From USCg-Taylor sp050740455 (GTDB lineage: Bacteria > Pseudomonadota > Gammaproteobacteria > JACCXJ01): a stretch of DNA of 64,000 nucleotides. The notes under the pieces were generated by a model, which ran no database searches, was not told the origin of the DNA, and saw only the letters and a program-made list of their open reading frames with translations. Position numbers and translations under genes: made by a program. The stretch lies in contig JBOIDF010000005.1 of the NCBI GenBank assembly GCA_050740455.1, positions 29,333-93,332 on the forward strand, written 5' to 3'. Below are positions 19,205 through 29,307 of this stretch, in pieces (position 1 is the first letter of the stretch; the number at the start of each line of letters is the position of its first letter).

Positions 19205-19241
19205 AGCGAGCTATCATCCGTAGTAGTTCTACTTCTAAGAA

Positions 19242-19616
19242 CTAAGACTTCGGGCGTTTGGCACCGTACTTCGATCGCCCTTGCCGGCGAGCCGCGACAC
19301 CCGACGTATCCAAGATGCCTCGTACCGTGTGATAGCGAACACCGGGAAGGTCCTTAACCCGTCCGCCACGGATCAGGATCACCGAGTGTTCCTGTAAATT
19401 GTGTCCCTCCCCCCCGATGTAGCTCGTCACTTCATAGCCGTTGGTGAGGCGCACGCGCGCGACCTTTCGCAGGGCCGAGTTCGGTTTCTTGGGTGTGGTC
19501 GTATAGACACGCGTACAGACACCGCGCTTCTGCGGACACCCCTCGAGCGCCGGCACGGTACTTTTTAACCGCTGTTGTTTCCGTGGACGCCTGACCAGTT
19601 GATTGATGGTAGCCAT
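19242..19616 (-). CDS. rpsL: 30S ribosomal protein S12
   Basis: S12 (124 residues) MATINQLVRRPRKQQR carries TPKKPNSALRKVARV and GRVKDLPGVRYHTVRG, where resistance changes would lie. The lysines at the usual positions are present, so the protein looks streptomycin-sensitive. It is the first gene of the str-S10-spc-alpha run. Confidence 0.99.
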   Translation of the reverse strand: MATINQLVRRPRKQQRLKSTVPALEGCPQKRGVCTRVYTTTPKKPNSALRKVARVRLTNGYEVTSYIGGEGHNLQEHSVILIRGGRVKDLPGVRYHTVRGILDTSGVAARRQGRSKYGAKRPKS

Positions 19617-19657
19617 TCGTTAACGAGCACCTTGTGCGGCGATTAATTCCGGCCGCT

Positions 19658-19692
19658 TTAAAAAAACAACAGGCCGGAGCACTCCAGCCTGT
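19658..19692 (-). terminator. Intrinsic terminator or attenuator between rpoC and rpsL
   Basis: On the minus strand a 10-base-pair stem (ACAGGCTGGA / TCCGGCCTGT with one G-T pair) and a GTGC loop are followed by TGTTTTTTT. It lies downstream of rpoC and could end rpoBC transcription. It also lies downstream of the likely rpsL promoter at 19705-19734, so it would be transcribed into the rpsL leader. Confidence 0.8.
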
Positions 19693-19704
19693 CAAAATCA
19701 TGGA

Positions 19705-19734
19705 ATTCTAATAATTCGAGTCACCCACTGTCAA
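19705..19734 (-). promoter_or_regulatory. Probable promoter of the rpsL (str) operon
   Basis: The minus strand carries TTGACA (19729-19734), 18 bases, then TAGAAT (19705-19710), a near-consensus sigma-70 promoter. Transcription would start near 19698 and run through the hairpin at 19658-19692 before reaching rpsL at 19616. Confidence 0.6.
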
Positions 19735-19746
19735 GCTAAAACTGGC

Positions 19747-22700
19747 CTAACGCGCCGCCACATCCACCCCGCCGAGATCGGCGAAGCGGGTTGCCAGACC
19801 TTCGGGTTGCTCACGTTGGCTGCGCCGCTCCCCGTGAAAGGCGAACCCCGTTCCGCCCGGGATCAATCGCCCAACAATGACGTTCTCCTTGAGCCCGCGC
19901 AGCTCGTCGCGTTTCCCGGTCACCGCCGCCTCGGTCAACACCCGCGTGGTTTCTTGGAAGGACGCCGCCGAGATGAACGATTCGGTGGCCAAGGAAGCCT
20001 TGGTAATTCCGAGCAGCATCTGCGTCCACCGCGCCGGTTTCTTGCCTTCCCGCGCGCCGCGTTCGTTTTCATCGAACACCCGCTCCTTTTCGGCGTGCTC
20101 ACCCAGGAGGAAGCGCGTATCGCCGGGGTCGGTGATTTCCACCTTGCGCAGCATTTGGCGCACGATGACCTCGATATGCTTGTCGTTGATCTTCACCCCT
20201 TGCAGGCGGTACACGTCCTGCACTTCATTGACGATGTAATTCGTCAACGCATAGACGCCTTTCAGGCGCAAAATATCGTGCGAGTCCGGCGCGCCGTCCA
20301 CGATCACTTCGCCCCTCTCGACATGCTCTCCTTCAAACACGGCGACTTGACGCCATTTCGGGATAAGGATCTCCGTTTGCTCGCCCGCCGGGTCGGTAAG
20401 CACCAAACGTTGCTTCCCCTTGGTGTCGCGGCCGAAGCTGACCGTCCCCGAGACCTCGGCAAGGACGGCGGCCTCTTTCGGCCGGCGCGCCTCGAACAGA
20501 TCGGCCACGCGTGGCAATCCCCCGGTGATGTCGCGCGTTTTCAAGGACTCCTGGGGCAGTCTCGCGATGACATCCCCGACTTTCACGTCGGCACCGTCCT
20601 CGACATTCACAATGGCCCGCGGCGGCAGGAAATAGTGCGCTGGGATCTCCGTGCCCGGGATCTTGAGATCCGTATCCTCGGCGTCGACAAGCTTGACGAC
20701 CGGCCGCAGGTCTTTGGCGCTGGACGGCCGCTGTTTCGGATCCATCACCACGATGCTGGTCAGACCGGTGATCTCATCGATGTGCCGGATCACGGTGACC
20801 CCTTCGACGATATCCGCGAACGCCACCACGCCCGCCACTTCCGTAATAACGGGGTGAGTATGGGGATCCCAAGTGGCGATCACCTGCCCGGGCTGAGCCT
20901 CGAACCCGTCGGTAACCGTCAGCACCGCGCCGTAAGGGACTTTGTAGCGTTCGCGCTCCCGCCCGAACTCGTCCACGACCGAGATTTCGCCCGAGCGGGA
21001 CGCCGCGACGTAGGTCCCCGTTTCGTGCTTGAGCAATTTGATGCTATGGAGCCGGATAACTCCCTTCGACTTGGCTTCTATGCTGTTTGCCGCCGCCGCC
21101 CTCGAGGCGGCGCCGCCGATATGGAAGGTGCGCATGGTCAACTGTGTGCCGGGCTCGCCGATCGACTGCGCCGCGATCACCCCGACCGCTTCGCCCACGT
21201 TAACCAGATGCCCGCGCGAGAGATCGCGCCCGTAGCAGGCGCCACAGACTCCATAGCGCGTCCGGCAGGTGATCGGCGAACGCACCTTCACCTGGTCCAC
21301 GCCGGCGGCCTCCATGCGCTCGGCCCAGCGTTCATCCAATAGGGTGCCGGCGGGCACGACGACCGCACTCTCACCCGCCCGGCGTACATCCTCCGCCACC
21401 ACCCTCCCGAGTACCCGGTCGCGGAGGTGCTCCACCACATTACCGCCTTCGATGATCGGCGCCATGAGAAAACCCTCCGTGGTCTTGCAGTCCTCTTCGG
21501 TGACCACGAGGTCTTGCGCCACATCCACCAGGCGGCGGGTCAGATAGCCGGAGTTCGCGGTTTTTAAGGCCGTATCGGCAAGGCCCTTGCGCGCGCCATG
21601 CGTCGAGATGAAATACTGTAGGACGTCCAGGCCTTCCCTGAAGTTAGCCGTGATGGGCGTCTCGATGATCGACCCGTCCGGTTTGGCCATCAATCCGCGC
21701 ATGCCCGCGAGCTGGCGGATCTGTGCCGCCGATCCGCGGGCGCCGGAATCGGCCATCATAAAAATCGAATTGAACGAGGTCTGGCGGATGTCCTTGCCCT
21801 GGACCTTGACCAGATCCGTACCGAGCTTGTCCATCATCGCCTTAGCCACTTGATCATTCGTATGCGACCAGATGTCGATGACCTTGTTATAGCGCTCACC
21901 CTTGGTGACCAGGCCCGACGCATATTGCCCCTCGATCTCCTTGATCGCATCTTCCGCCCTGCCGATGATGCCTTTTTTCTCCTCCGGGACCACCATATCG
22001 TTTACGCTGATGGATATCCCCGCGCGTGTGGCATGATTAAAACCCGTGTACATGAGCCGATCCGCGAAGATCACGGTATCCTTGAGACCCAATTGACGAT
22101 AACAGGCATTGATCAGATTGGAGATGGAGCGCTTATTCAGTTCCTTGTTGATGAGGTCGAACGGAAGCTCCTTCGGCAGCACTTGCGATAACAACGTCCG
22201 TCCGACCGTGGTCTCGACGCGCCGCAAAACCTCGCGGCGCTGCCCGAATTGGTCTTGAACGACCTCGCGGATCCTCACCTGGATGCGGGCGTGCAGATCG
22301 GCCGAACCGCTCGCATACGCGCGATGCACCTCATCGAGATCGGTCAAAGCCATACCCTCGCCGCGGGCCCCGGCACGCTCCCGGGTCAGGTAGTACAAAC
22401 CCAAAACGACATCCTGCGTTGGCACGATGATGGGTTCGCCATTGGCCGGCGAGAGGATGTTATTGGTCGACATCATCAAGGTGCGCGCCTCAAGCTGAGC
22501 TTCGATCGACAAGGGCACGTGCACCGCCATTTGATCGCCGTCGAAGTCGGCGTTAAAGGCCGTGCAAACCAAGGGATGTAGTTGGATCGCTTTGCCCTCG
22601 ACGAGCACCGGTTCGAAGGCCTGTATCCCGAGCCGGTGCAAGGTCGGCGCCCGGTTCAGCAGTACCGGGTGCTCGCGGATCACGCCCTCGAGGATGTCCC

Positions 22701-23925
22701 ATACCTCCGGGCCCTCGCGCTCCACCATCTTCTTCGAGGCCTTGATCGTGGTGGCCATGCCCAGGCGTTCCAATTTGCTGAAGATGAAAGGCTTGAATAA
22801 TTCCAGCGCCATCTTTTTGGGCAACCCGCATTGGTGCAGCTTCAAGGTCGGCCCCACCACGATCACCGAGCGCCCGGAATAATCGACGCGTTTGCCGAGC
22901 AGGTTCTGCCGGAACCGGCCTTGCTTGCCCTTGATCATATCGGCAAGGGACTTCAGCGGAAGCTTGTTGGTCCCCGTGATGGCGCGGCCCCGGCGTCCGT
23001 TATCGAGCAGCGCGTCCACGGCCTCTTGCAGCATGCGCTTCTCATTGCGGACGATGATGTCCGGGGCGCTGAGATCCAACAAGCGCTTCAAGCGGTTATT
23101 CCGGTTGATCACGCGCCGGTAGAGATCGTTGAGATCGGAGGTGGCGAAGCGGCCGCCATCGAGCGGGACCAGCGGACGCAATTCCGGCGGCAGGACGGGC
23201 AGCACGGTCATGACCATCCATTCGGGACGGTTACCCGAGGACACGAGCGCCTCGAGCAGCTTGAGCCGTTTATTGAGCTTCTTTAACTTCGTCTCGGAGG
23301 CGGTTTGCGGCAGTGCCTCGCGGATCTTGGCGATCTCGACCCGAAGATTGATCGTCCGCAGGAGCGCGTGCACGGCCTCGGCGCCCATACGCGCGTTGAA
23401 TTCATCGCCGTATTGCTCCATCGAATCCAGATACATTTCCTCGGTCAGCAATTGCCCGCGTTCGAGCGGCGTGGTACCGGGATCGATGACGACATAGGCC
23501 TCGAAATAGAGGATGCGTTCGATTTCCCGCAAGGAAAGATCCAGCAGCAAACCCATGCGTGAGGGTAATGATTTCAAGAACCAGATGTGGGCCACGGGAC
23601 TGGCGAGCTCGATATGGCCCATCCGCTCGCGCCGGACTTTGGCCAGGGTGACCTCGACACCGCATTTCTCACAGACCACCCCGCGGTGCTTGAGCCGCTT
23701 GTACTTTCCGCACAGGCATTCGTAGTCCTTAACCGGCCCGAAGATTTTGGCGCAGAACAGACCGTCGCGCTCCGGTTTGAAGGTCCGGTAGTTGATGGTC
23801 TCCGGCTTCTTGACCTCACCGTAGGACCAGGATCGGATCTTCTCCGGCGAAGCGATGCCGATAGTGATGGCGTCAAATTCCTCGCTCAGCCCCTGTTGCC
23901 TGAGGAGATTCAATAGATCTTTCAA
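19747..23925 (-). CDS. rpoC: DNA-directed RNA polymerase subunit beta'
   Basis: RpoC (1,392 residues) is the catalytic clamp subunit. The N-terminal zinc site CLCGKYKRLKHRGVVCEKCG (about residues 70-90), the catalytic FNADFDGDQMAVH and the second zinc site CRTRYGVCGACYGRDL are all present. Length is in the usual range for gammaproteobacteria. It is 63 bases after rpoB and is followed by a hairpin terminator. Confidence 0.99.
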   Translation of the reverse strand: MKDLLNLLRQQGLSEEFDAITIGIASPEKIRSWSYGEVKKPETINYRTFKPERDGLFCAKIFGPVKDYECLCGKYKRLKHRGVVCEKCGVEVTLAKVRRERMGHIELASPVAHIWFLKSLPSRMGLLLDLSLREIERILYFEAYVVIDPGTTPLERGQLLTEEMYLDSMEQYGDEFNARMGAEAVHALLRTINLRVEIAKIREALPQTASETKLKKLNKRLKLLEALVSSGNRPEWMVMTVLPVLPPELRPLVPLDGGRFATSDLNDLYRRVINRNNRLKRLLDLSAPDIIVRNEKRMLQEAVDALLDNGRRGRAITGTNKLPLKSLADMIKGKQGRFRQNLLGKRVDYSGRSVIVVGPTLKLHQCGLPKKMALELFKPFIFSKLERLGMATTIKASKKMVEREGPEVWDILEGVIREHPVLLNRAPTLHRLGIQAFEPVLVEGKAIQLHPLVCTAFNADFDGDQMAVHVPLSIEAQLEARTLMMSTNNILSPANGEPIIVPTQDVVLGLYYLTRERAGARGEGMALTDLDEVHRAYASGSADLHARIQVRIREVVQDQFGQRREVLRRVETTVGRTLLSQVLPKELPFDLINKELNKRSISNLINACYRQLGLKDTVIFADRLMYTGFNHATRAGISISVNDMVVPEEKKGIIGRAEDAIKEIEGQYASGLVTKGERYNKVIDIWSHTNDQVAKAMMDKLGTDLVKVQGKDIRQTSFNSIFMMADSGARGSAAQIRQLAGMRGLMAKPDGSIIETPITANFREGLDVLQYFISTHGARKGLADTALKTANSGYLTRRLVDVAQDLVVTEEDCKTTEGFLMAPIIEGGNVVEHLRDRVLGRVVAEDVRRAGESAVVVPAGTLLDERWAERMEAAGVDQVKVRSPITCRTRYGVCGACYGRDLSRGHLVNVGEAVGVIAAQSIGEPGTQLTMRTFHIGGAASRAAAANSIEAKSKGVIRLHSIKLLKHETGTYVAASRSGEISVVDEFGRERERYKVPYGAVLTVTDGFEAQPGQVIATWDPHTHPVITEVAGVVAFADIVEGVTVIRHIDEITGLTSIVVMDPKQRPSSAKDLRPVVKLVDAEDTDLKIPGTEIPAHYFLPPRAIVNVEDGADVKVGDVIARLPQESLKTRDITGGLPRVADLFEARRPKEAAVLAEVSGTVSFGRDTKGKQRLVLTDPAGEQTEILIPKWRQVAVFEGEHVERGEVIVDGAPDSHDILRLKGVYALTNYIVNEVQDVYRLQGVKINDKHIEVIVRQMLRKVEITDPGDTRFLLGEHAEKERVFDENERGAREGKKPARWTQMLLGITKASLATESFISAASFQETTRVLTEAAVTGKRDELRGLKENVIVGRLIPGGTGFAFHGERRSQREQPEGLATRFADLGGVDVAAR

Positions 23926-23988
23926 GATTATTCCTCCTTCCCGGGACCTTTCAGGCGGACCCGAGAAATGATCCGATGCGATAAGGCA

Positions 23989-26900
23989 TCACTTCTGATC
24001 GAGCTCGATGTCGATTGCCAAAGAGCGTAACTCCTTCAACAACACGTTGAAGGATTCCGGCATCCCGGCTTCCACGCGGTGGTCCCCGTCAACGATGTTC
24101 TTATACATCCGGGTGCGCCCATTCACGTCATCGGATTTGACGGTCAACATCTCCTGCAGCGTATAAGAGGCGCCGTAGGCCTCGAGCGCCCACACTTCCA
24201 TCTCCCCGAACCGCTGGCCTCCGAACTGCGCCTTTCCGCCCAAGGGCTGTTGCGTCACCAGACTGTACGGACCGGTGGAGCGCGCGTGCATCTTGTCATC
24301 GACAAGGTGGTTAAGCTTCAGTATATACATGTACCCAACGGTCACGGGACGATCGAAGGCTACACCCGTACGGCCATCACGCAGGACCGCCTGGCCGCTC
24401 TCGGGTAACCCCGCGAGTTTCAGCAAGTCTTTAATCTCCCGGTCCGAGGCCCCGTCAAAGACCGGCGTGGCCACCGGGACACCTTGGCGGAGATTCGTGC
24501 AGAGCGCGCGGATCTCCTCGTCGCTGAGTGCGGAAAACTCTTCCTGTTTGCCGCTACTGTTATAGACACGCTCTAAGAACTGCCGGATCTCGGTCATCTT
24601 GGCCACGCCGTTCAACATCTTCCCTATGCGCTCGCCCACGCCTTTCGCCGCCCACCCGAGGTGTGTCTCCAGTACCTGGCCCACATTCATGCGCGAGGGA
24701 ACGCCCAAAGGGTTGAGCACGATATCAATCGGGGTGCCGTCTTCCATGAACGGCATGTCCTCGACGGGCACGATGGTTGAAATGACACCCTTGTTGCCGT
24801 GCCGGCCGGCCATCTTGTCACCGGGTTGAACACGGCGTTTAACCGCGAGATAGACCTTGACCATCTTCAGCACGCCGGGGGCAAGATCATCGCCGGAGGT
24901 TATTTTCGAACGCTTTTCCTCGAAGCGGCGATCGAACTCTTGCTGTTGCTGGGCAACCAACGCCGCCAAACGATCGAGCTGCGCCTGCACCTCCGCACTG
25001 CGTACTTTGAGGCCGAGCCACTTCTCGCGCTTCAGTCCTTCTAAATAGGTCTTGGTGATCTTGGTTCCTGCCTTCAGACCGCCAGGACCTCCGTCGGCCA
25101 CCTTGCCGAGCAGGGCTTTCTCGATGCGCTGATAAACATCATCTTCCAGGATCCGCAGTTGGTCATCGAAGTCTTGCTTGACTCGCATGAGCTCCGCCGT
25201 CTCGATCTCCAAGGCCCGGGCATCCTTCTCTATCCCGTCGCGCGTAAACACATGGACATCGATCACCGTCCCGCTCATCCCCGAGGGCACCCGTAGCGAG
25301 GTGTCCTTCACATCGGAAGCCTTTTCACCGAAGATCGCCCGCAGTAGTTTTTCTTCAGGCGTCAGTTGCGTCTCGCCTTTCGGTGTGACCTTGCCCACCA
25401 GAATATCACCGGGGTTGACTTCGGCGCCGATATAGACGATTCCCGACTGATCCAGCTTTCCGAGCGCGCTCTCGCTCACGTTCGGAATATCCCCCGTGAT
25501 CTCCTCCGGTCCGAGCTTGGTGTCGCGGGCGATGCAGTTGAGCTCTTCGATGTGAATGCTGGTGTAGCGGTCCTCTTCGACGACGCGCTCGGAAATCAAG
25601 ATCGAGTCCTCGAAGTTGTAACCGTTCCAAGGCATGAAGGCGACCAGCATATTCTGCCCGAGCGCAAGCTCTCCGAGATCGGTGGCGGGGCCGTCGGCCA
25701 ACACATCGCCTTGCGCGATCCGATCGCCCGGTCGCACCAGGGGCCTTTGGTTGATGCAGGTGTTCTGGTTCGAGCGGGTATATTTGGTAAGATTGTAGAT
25801 ATTGACGCCCGCCTGACCCGCATCGGTGTCGTCCTCCTCGCTCCTCACCACGATGCGGCTGGCATCCACCGAATCGACCACGCCGCTGCGTTCGGCCACC
25901 ACCGCGACGCCCGAGTCGATCGCGACGGCGCGTTCCATGCCCGTCCCGACCAGCGGCATCTGCGCGCGCAGCGTGGGCACCGCTTGGCGCTGCATGTTGG
26001 AGCCCATGAGCGCGCGATTGGCATCATCATGCTCGAGGAAGGGGATGAGCGACGCCGCCACTGACACGATCTGCTTCGGCGAGACATCCATGTACTCGAC
26101 CTTATCGGGCGTCGACAAGGCGAATTCATTCTGACAGCGGCACGAGACCAGGTCATCGATGAGCCGCCCGCCGGCATCCAGCTTTGCGTTTGCTTGGGCG
26201 ATGACGTACTGGCCCTCCTCGATAGCGGACAGGTATTCCACCTCGGTCGTCACCTTGCTATCCGCCACTTTTCGGTAGGGCGTCTCGAGGAAACCATAAC
26301 GGTTAGTCCGCGCGTACACCGCGAGCGAATTAATCAAACCGATATTCGGTCCTTCCGGCGTCTCGATCGGACACACCCGGCCATAATGGGTGGGGTGCAC
26401 ATCGCGCACCTCGAAACCGGCCCGCTCGCGGGTAAGTCCCCCGGGACCGAGCGCGGAGATGCGGCGTTTGTGCGTGACCTCCGACAGCGGGTTGTTCTGA
26501 TCCATGAATTGCGACAACTGACTCGAGCCGAAAAACTCCTTGATGACCGCCGACACCGGTTTCGCGTTGATGAGCTCCTGCGGCATGGTCCCTTCCGACT
26601 CCGCAAGACTCAAGCGCTCCTTGACTGCCCGCTCGACCCGCACCAAGCCGATGCGAAACTGGTTTTCGACCATTTCGCCCACGCTACGCACGCGCCTATT
26701 TCCAAGATGGTCGATGTCATCGACGGTTCCGTTTCCGTTACGGATATCGATTAACACCCTGAGCACATCGATGATGTCTTCCTTCGACAGAACGCTGGCT
26801 CCCTCCGGCTCCGCGCGCCCGACCCGCCGATTGAACTTCATGCGGCCCACCGCGGATAAATCATAGCGGTCAGGGCTGAAAAACAGGTTCTTAAACAGAC

Positions 26901-28065
26901 TATCGGCGGCTTCCCGGGTCGGCGGTTCGCCGGGACGCATCATGCGGTAGATCTCCACCTGCGCCTCCCCCGCGGAGCGCGTCGGATCGACACGCAAGGT
27001 GTCCGAGATGTAAGACCCGCGGTCCAAATCGTTGGTATAGATCGCGGTGACGGACGTTATGCCGCAGGCGCTGCATTTTTCCAAGAATTCGTGGGTGATC
27101 GGGTCATTGGCTGGTGCGACGATCTCCCCGGTATTGGAATCCACGACATCGCTGACCAGCACCTTTCCGAGCAGGTAATCGCGTGGCACCACGATGTGCT
27201 TTAGACCCGCCTTCTTGAGGGCATTGACGTGCCGAACGGTGATACGCCGGTCCTTCTCGACCAGAATCTGATCATGATCATCCTTGATATCGAAGGCCAG
27301 CGTCTCGCCCCGCAGCCGCTCCGAGATGAGCTCCATTTTGATCGTGCGTTTGCTGATCTCAAAGACAATCTTTTCGAAGAAAACGTCGAGGATTTCCGCA
27401 GGCGAGTAACCGAGAGCGCGCAGTAGGATAGTCGCCGGGATCTTCCTGCGCCTATCGATGCGCACGAACAGATAGTCCTTGGGATCGAACTCGAAATCGA
27501 GCCATGAACCCCGATAGGGGATGACCCGCGCCGAGAACAGTAATTTACCCGAGGAATGCGTTTTGCCTTTATCGTGCTCGAAAAAGACACCCGGCGATCG
27601 ATGCAACTGCGAAACGATGACGCGCTCGGTGCCGTTGATGACGAAGGTGCCGTTGCTGGTCATGAGCGGCAACTCGCCCATGTAAACTTCTTGCTCCTTG
27701 ATATCCTTGACGGTGCGTGCCGCGCCCGACTCCTTGTCATGGATAACGAGCCTGACCTTCACTCGCAATGCCGCGGCATAGGTGAGCCCTCGCACCTGAC
27801 ATTCCTTCACATCGAATATGGGGGTACCGAGGCGGTAGCTGACATATTCGAGCAGCGCGTTTCCAGAGTAGCTTACGATCGGAAAGACCGATGTAAACGC
27901 GGCATGCAAGCCCCTGTCTACGCGCGCTTCTTGCGCGCTATCGGCTTGCAGGAAATCCCGGTAGGAATCGATTTGCGTCGTCAACAAATAGGGAACGTCG
28001 AGTATGCTTGGACGCTTACCGAAATCCTTACGAATACGCTTTTTCTCTGTGTACGAATAGGCCAT
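23989..28065 (-). CDS. rpoB: DNA-directed RNA polymerase subunit beta
   Basis: RpoB (1,358 residues from MAYSYTEKKRIRKDFG) is the second large subunit. The rifampicin cluster reads SSQLSQFMDQNNPLSEVTHK followed by RRISALGPGG, the drug-sensitive residues. The start at 28065 is chosen over one ten codons upstream because MAYSYTEKKR is the family N-terminus. It follows rplL by 94 bases. Confidence 0.99.
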   Translation of the reverse strand: MAYSYTEKKRIRKDFGKRPSILDVPYLLTTQIDSYRDFLQADSAQEARVDRGLHAAFTSVFPIVSYSGNALLEYVSYRLGTPIFDVKECQVRGLTYAAALRVKVRLVIHDKESGAARTVKDIKEQEVYMGELPLMTSNGTFVINGTERVIVSQLHRSPGVFFEHDKGKTHSSGKLLFSARVIPYRGSWLDFEFDPKDYLFVRIDRRRKIPATILLRALGYSPAEILDVFFEKIVFEISKRTIKMELISERLRGETLAFDIKDDHDQILVEKDRRITVRHVNALKKAGLKHIVVPRDYLLGKVLVSDVVDSNTGEIVAPANDPITHEFLEKCSACGITSVTAIYTNDLDRGSYISDTLRVDPTRSAGEAQVEIYRMMRPGEPPTREAADSLFKNLFFSPDRYDLSAVGRMKFNRRVGRAEPEGASVLSKEDIIDVLRVLIDIRNGNGTVDDIDHLGNRRVRSVGEMVENQFRIGLVRVERAVKERLSLAESEGTMPQELINAKPVSAVIKEFFGSSQLSQFMDQNNPLSEVTHKRRISALGPGGLTRERAGFEVRDVHPTHYGRVCPIETPEGPNIGLINSLAVYARTNRYGFLETPYRKVADSKVTTEVEYLSAIEEGQYVIAQANAKLDAGGRLIDDLVSCRCQNEFALSTPDKVEYMDVSPKQIVSVAASLIPFLEHDDANRALMGSNMQRQAVPTLRAQMPLVGTGMERAVAIDSGVAVVAERSGVVDSVDASRIVVRSEEDDTDAGQAGVNIYNLTKYTRSNQNTCINQRPLVRPGDRIAQGDVLADGPATDLGELALGQNMLVAFMPWNGYNFEDSILISERVVEEDRYTSIHIEELNCIARDTKLGPEEITGDIPNVSESALGKLDQSGIVYIGAEVNPGDILVGKVTPKGETQLTPEEKLLRAIFGEKASDVKDTSLRVPSGMSGTVIDVHVFTRDGIEKDARALEIETAELMRVKQDFDDQLRILEDDVYQRIEKALLGKVADGGPGGLKAGTKITKTYLEGLKREKWLGLKVRSAEVQAQLDRLAALVAQQQQEFDRRFEEKRSKITSGDDLAPGVLKMVKVYLAVKRRVQPGDKMAGRHGNKGVISTIVPVEDMPFMEDGTPIDIVLNPLGVPSRMNVGQVLETHLGWAAKGVGERIGKMLNGVAKMTEIRQFLERVYNSSGKQEEFSALSDEEIRALCTNLRQGVPVATPVFDGASDREIKDLLKLAGLPESGQAVLRDGRTGVAFDRPVTVGYMYILKLNHLVDDKMHARSTGPYSLVTQQPLGGKAQFGGQRFGEMEVWALEAYGASYTLQEMLTVKSDDVNGRTRMYKNIVDGDHRVEAGMPESFNVLLKELRSLAIDIELDQK

Positions 28066-28095
28066 CGTTAAGATCCGCGTTATAAACCATGGCAT

Positions 28096-28119
28096 GGCCG
28101 GTCACTTGCGTCACCGGCC
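28096..28119 (-). promoter_or_regulatory. Hairpin between rplL and rpoB
   Basis: GGCCGGT and ACCGGCC form a seven-base-pair stem with a ten-base loop in the rplL-rpoB gap. No T-run follows. In E. coli this gap holds a partial terminator and an RNase III site that set the ratio of L7/L12 to polymerase; a similar role here is inferred from position only. Confidence 0.4.
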
Positions 28120-28159
28120 GTATGGGCGTGAGCAGACAACCCAAACAAGGCGCCTGCTG

Positions 28160-28540
28160 TTACTTAACCTCGACCGTCGCACCCGCCTCTTGAAGTTGCT
28201 TCTTGACGGTTTCCGCTTCCTCCTTCGGCACCGCTTCTTTGACCGCCGAGGGCACGCCTTCGACCAGATCCTTAGCTTCTTTGAGCCCAAGGCCGGTAAT
28301 CGCGCGCACCGTCTTGATCACGCCGACCTTGTTTTCCCCGAAGCTCGTCATCAGCACGGTGAACTCGGTCTGCTCTTCCACCGCCGCCGCCGGTGCCACT
28401 CCGGCGCCGGCGGCCCCCGGCGCGACCGCGACCGCGGCCGACACCCCGAACTTTTCTTCCATAGCCTCAACAAGGTCCACCACTTCGAGAACCGTCATCT
28501 TGGAAATGGCCTCCAAGATCTCTCCTTTCGATACTGCCAT
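28160..28540 (-). CDS. rplL: 50S ribosomal protein L7/L12
   Basis: The start MAVSKGEILEAISKM at 28540 gives 126 residues. The N-terminal dimerisation helix, an alanine/proline-rich hinge (AVAPGAAGAGVAPAAA) and the C-terminal factor-binding domain ending GATVEVK are clear. The stalk recruits EF-G and EF-Tu. AGGAGG lies just upstream of this start. Confidence 0.98.
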   Translation of the reverse strand: MAVSKGEILEAISKMTVLEVVDLVEAMEEKFGVSAAVAVAPGAAGAGVAPAAAVEEQTEFTVLMTSFGENKVGVIKTVRAITGLGLKEAKDLVEGVPSAVKEAVPKEEAETVKKQLQEAGATVEVK

Positions 28541-28627
28541 GATAGCTAAGCCTCCTAACAAAAAATGCCTGTACCTATGAATTGAGGAAACGCTGCAAAA
28601 GTTACTGCGCACTCTTGCAGAGCTTCC

Positions 28628-29155
28628 TTAAGCCGCCTGCTTTTGATCGCGTACCGCCGCCAGCACGCGCACCAAGCGCGTATGCGGTTCGGCTAGCGTT
28701 CGCACGAGCTTGGCTACCGGGGCTTGCATGGCCGCCATCAGACGGCTGATAGCCTCTGCCCGCGTCGGGAGGCTCGCAACCGCCTTGATGGCGCTCGGAT
28801 CGAGCAGCTTTCCGCCGAGCGCGACCAATCGCACGACGAGTTTATCGTTTCTTTTCGCGAACTCGTCGATCACTCGTGCGGCAGCGCCGGGATCCTCGCC
28901 CGCGAACGCCAATACTAGCGGTCCCACCAATCCTTCACGCATGCACGAAAATCGGGTGTCGGACACCGCCCTGCGCGCCAGCGTGTTTCTCACCACGCGC
29001 AAATAAACGCTCGCTTTGCGCGCCGCGTTGCGCAAGTCCGCCATTTGTGCGACGGACAATCCCGCGTATTCGGCGGCGACCGCGGAATGAGCGCTACGCG
29101 CGACTTCCGCCACCTCGGCTACGATAGCCTGCTTTGCTTCCAAATTAAGCCTCAC
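28628..29155 (-). CDS. rplJ: 50S ribosomal protein L10
   Basis: L10 (175 residues) MRLNLEAKQAIVAEVAEVAR anchors the L7/L12 stalk to 23S rRNA. The C-terminal helix that holds L12 dimers is present. In E. coli the L10-L12 complex represses this operon through the leader just upstream (see 29156-29307). Confidence 0.98.
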   Translation of the reverse strand: MRLNLEAKQAIVAEVAEVARSAHSAVAAEYAGLSVAQMADLRNAARKASVYLRVVRNTLARRAVSDTRFSCMREGLVGPLVLAFAGEDPGAAARVIDEFAKRNDKLVVRLVALGGKLLDPSAIKAVASLPTRAEAISRLMAAMQAPVAKLVRTLAEPHTRLVRVLAAVRDQKQAA

Positions 29156-29307
29156 GCCTGCCCTCCTGTTTAAGACACTTCCCGACTCCCGTAGATCCGC
29201 CAGCGGACTGGCTAAATCACCAAATCAAGTCATCTCCTCGTAGCCTGGCCTCTTACCCAGGACCCCAGCCGTCACGGGGACACCCTCTGCGGCCCGCCGC
29301 GCACGGC
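29156..29307 (-). promoter_or_regulatory. rplA-rplJ gap, position of the L10 leader RNA
   Basis: This 152-base non-coding gap precedes rplJ. Many bacteria place the L10-binding leader and often a promoter here. The stretch is GC-rich with several possible short stems, but I could not assign the family structure by eye, so only the position supports the call. Confidence 0.35.

Noticed and set aside
19690..19695. Second TTGACA as an rpsL promoter
   Set aside because: It lies within the hairpin foot and has no acceptable -10 at 16-18 bases.
19807..21342. A 511-codon open frame on the plus strand opposite rpoC
   Set aside because: It is a shadow of the GC-rich rpoC codons, has no recognisable domain, and rpoC is certain.
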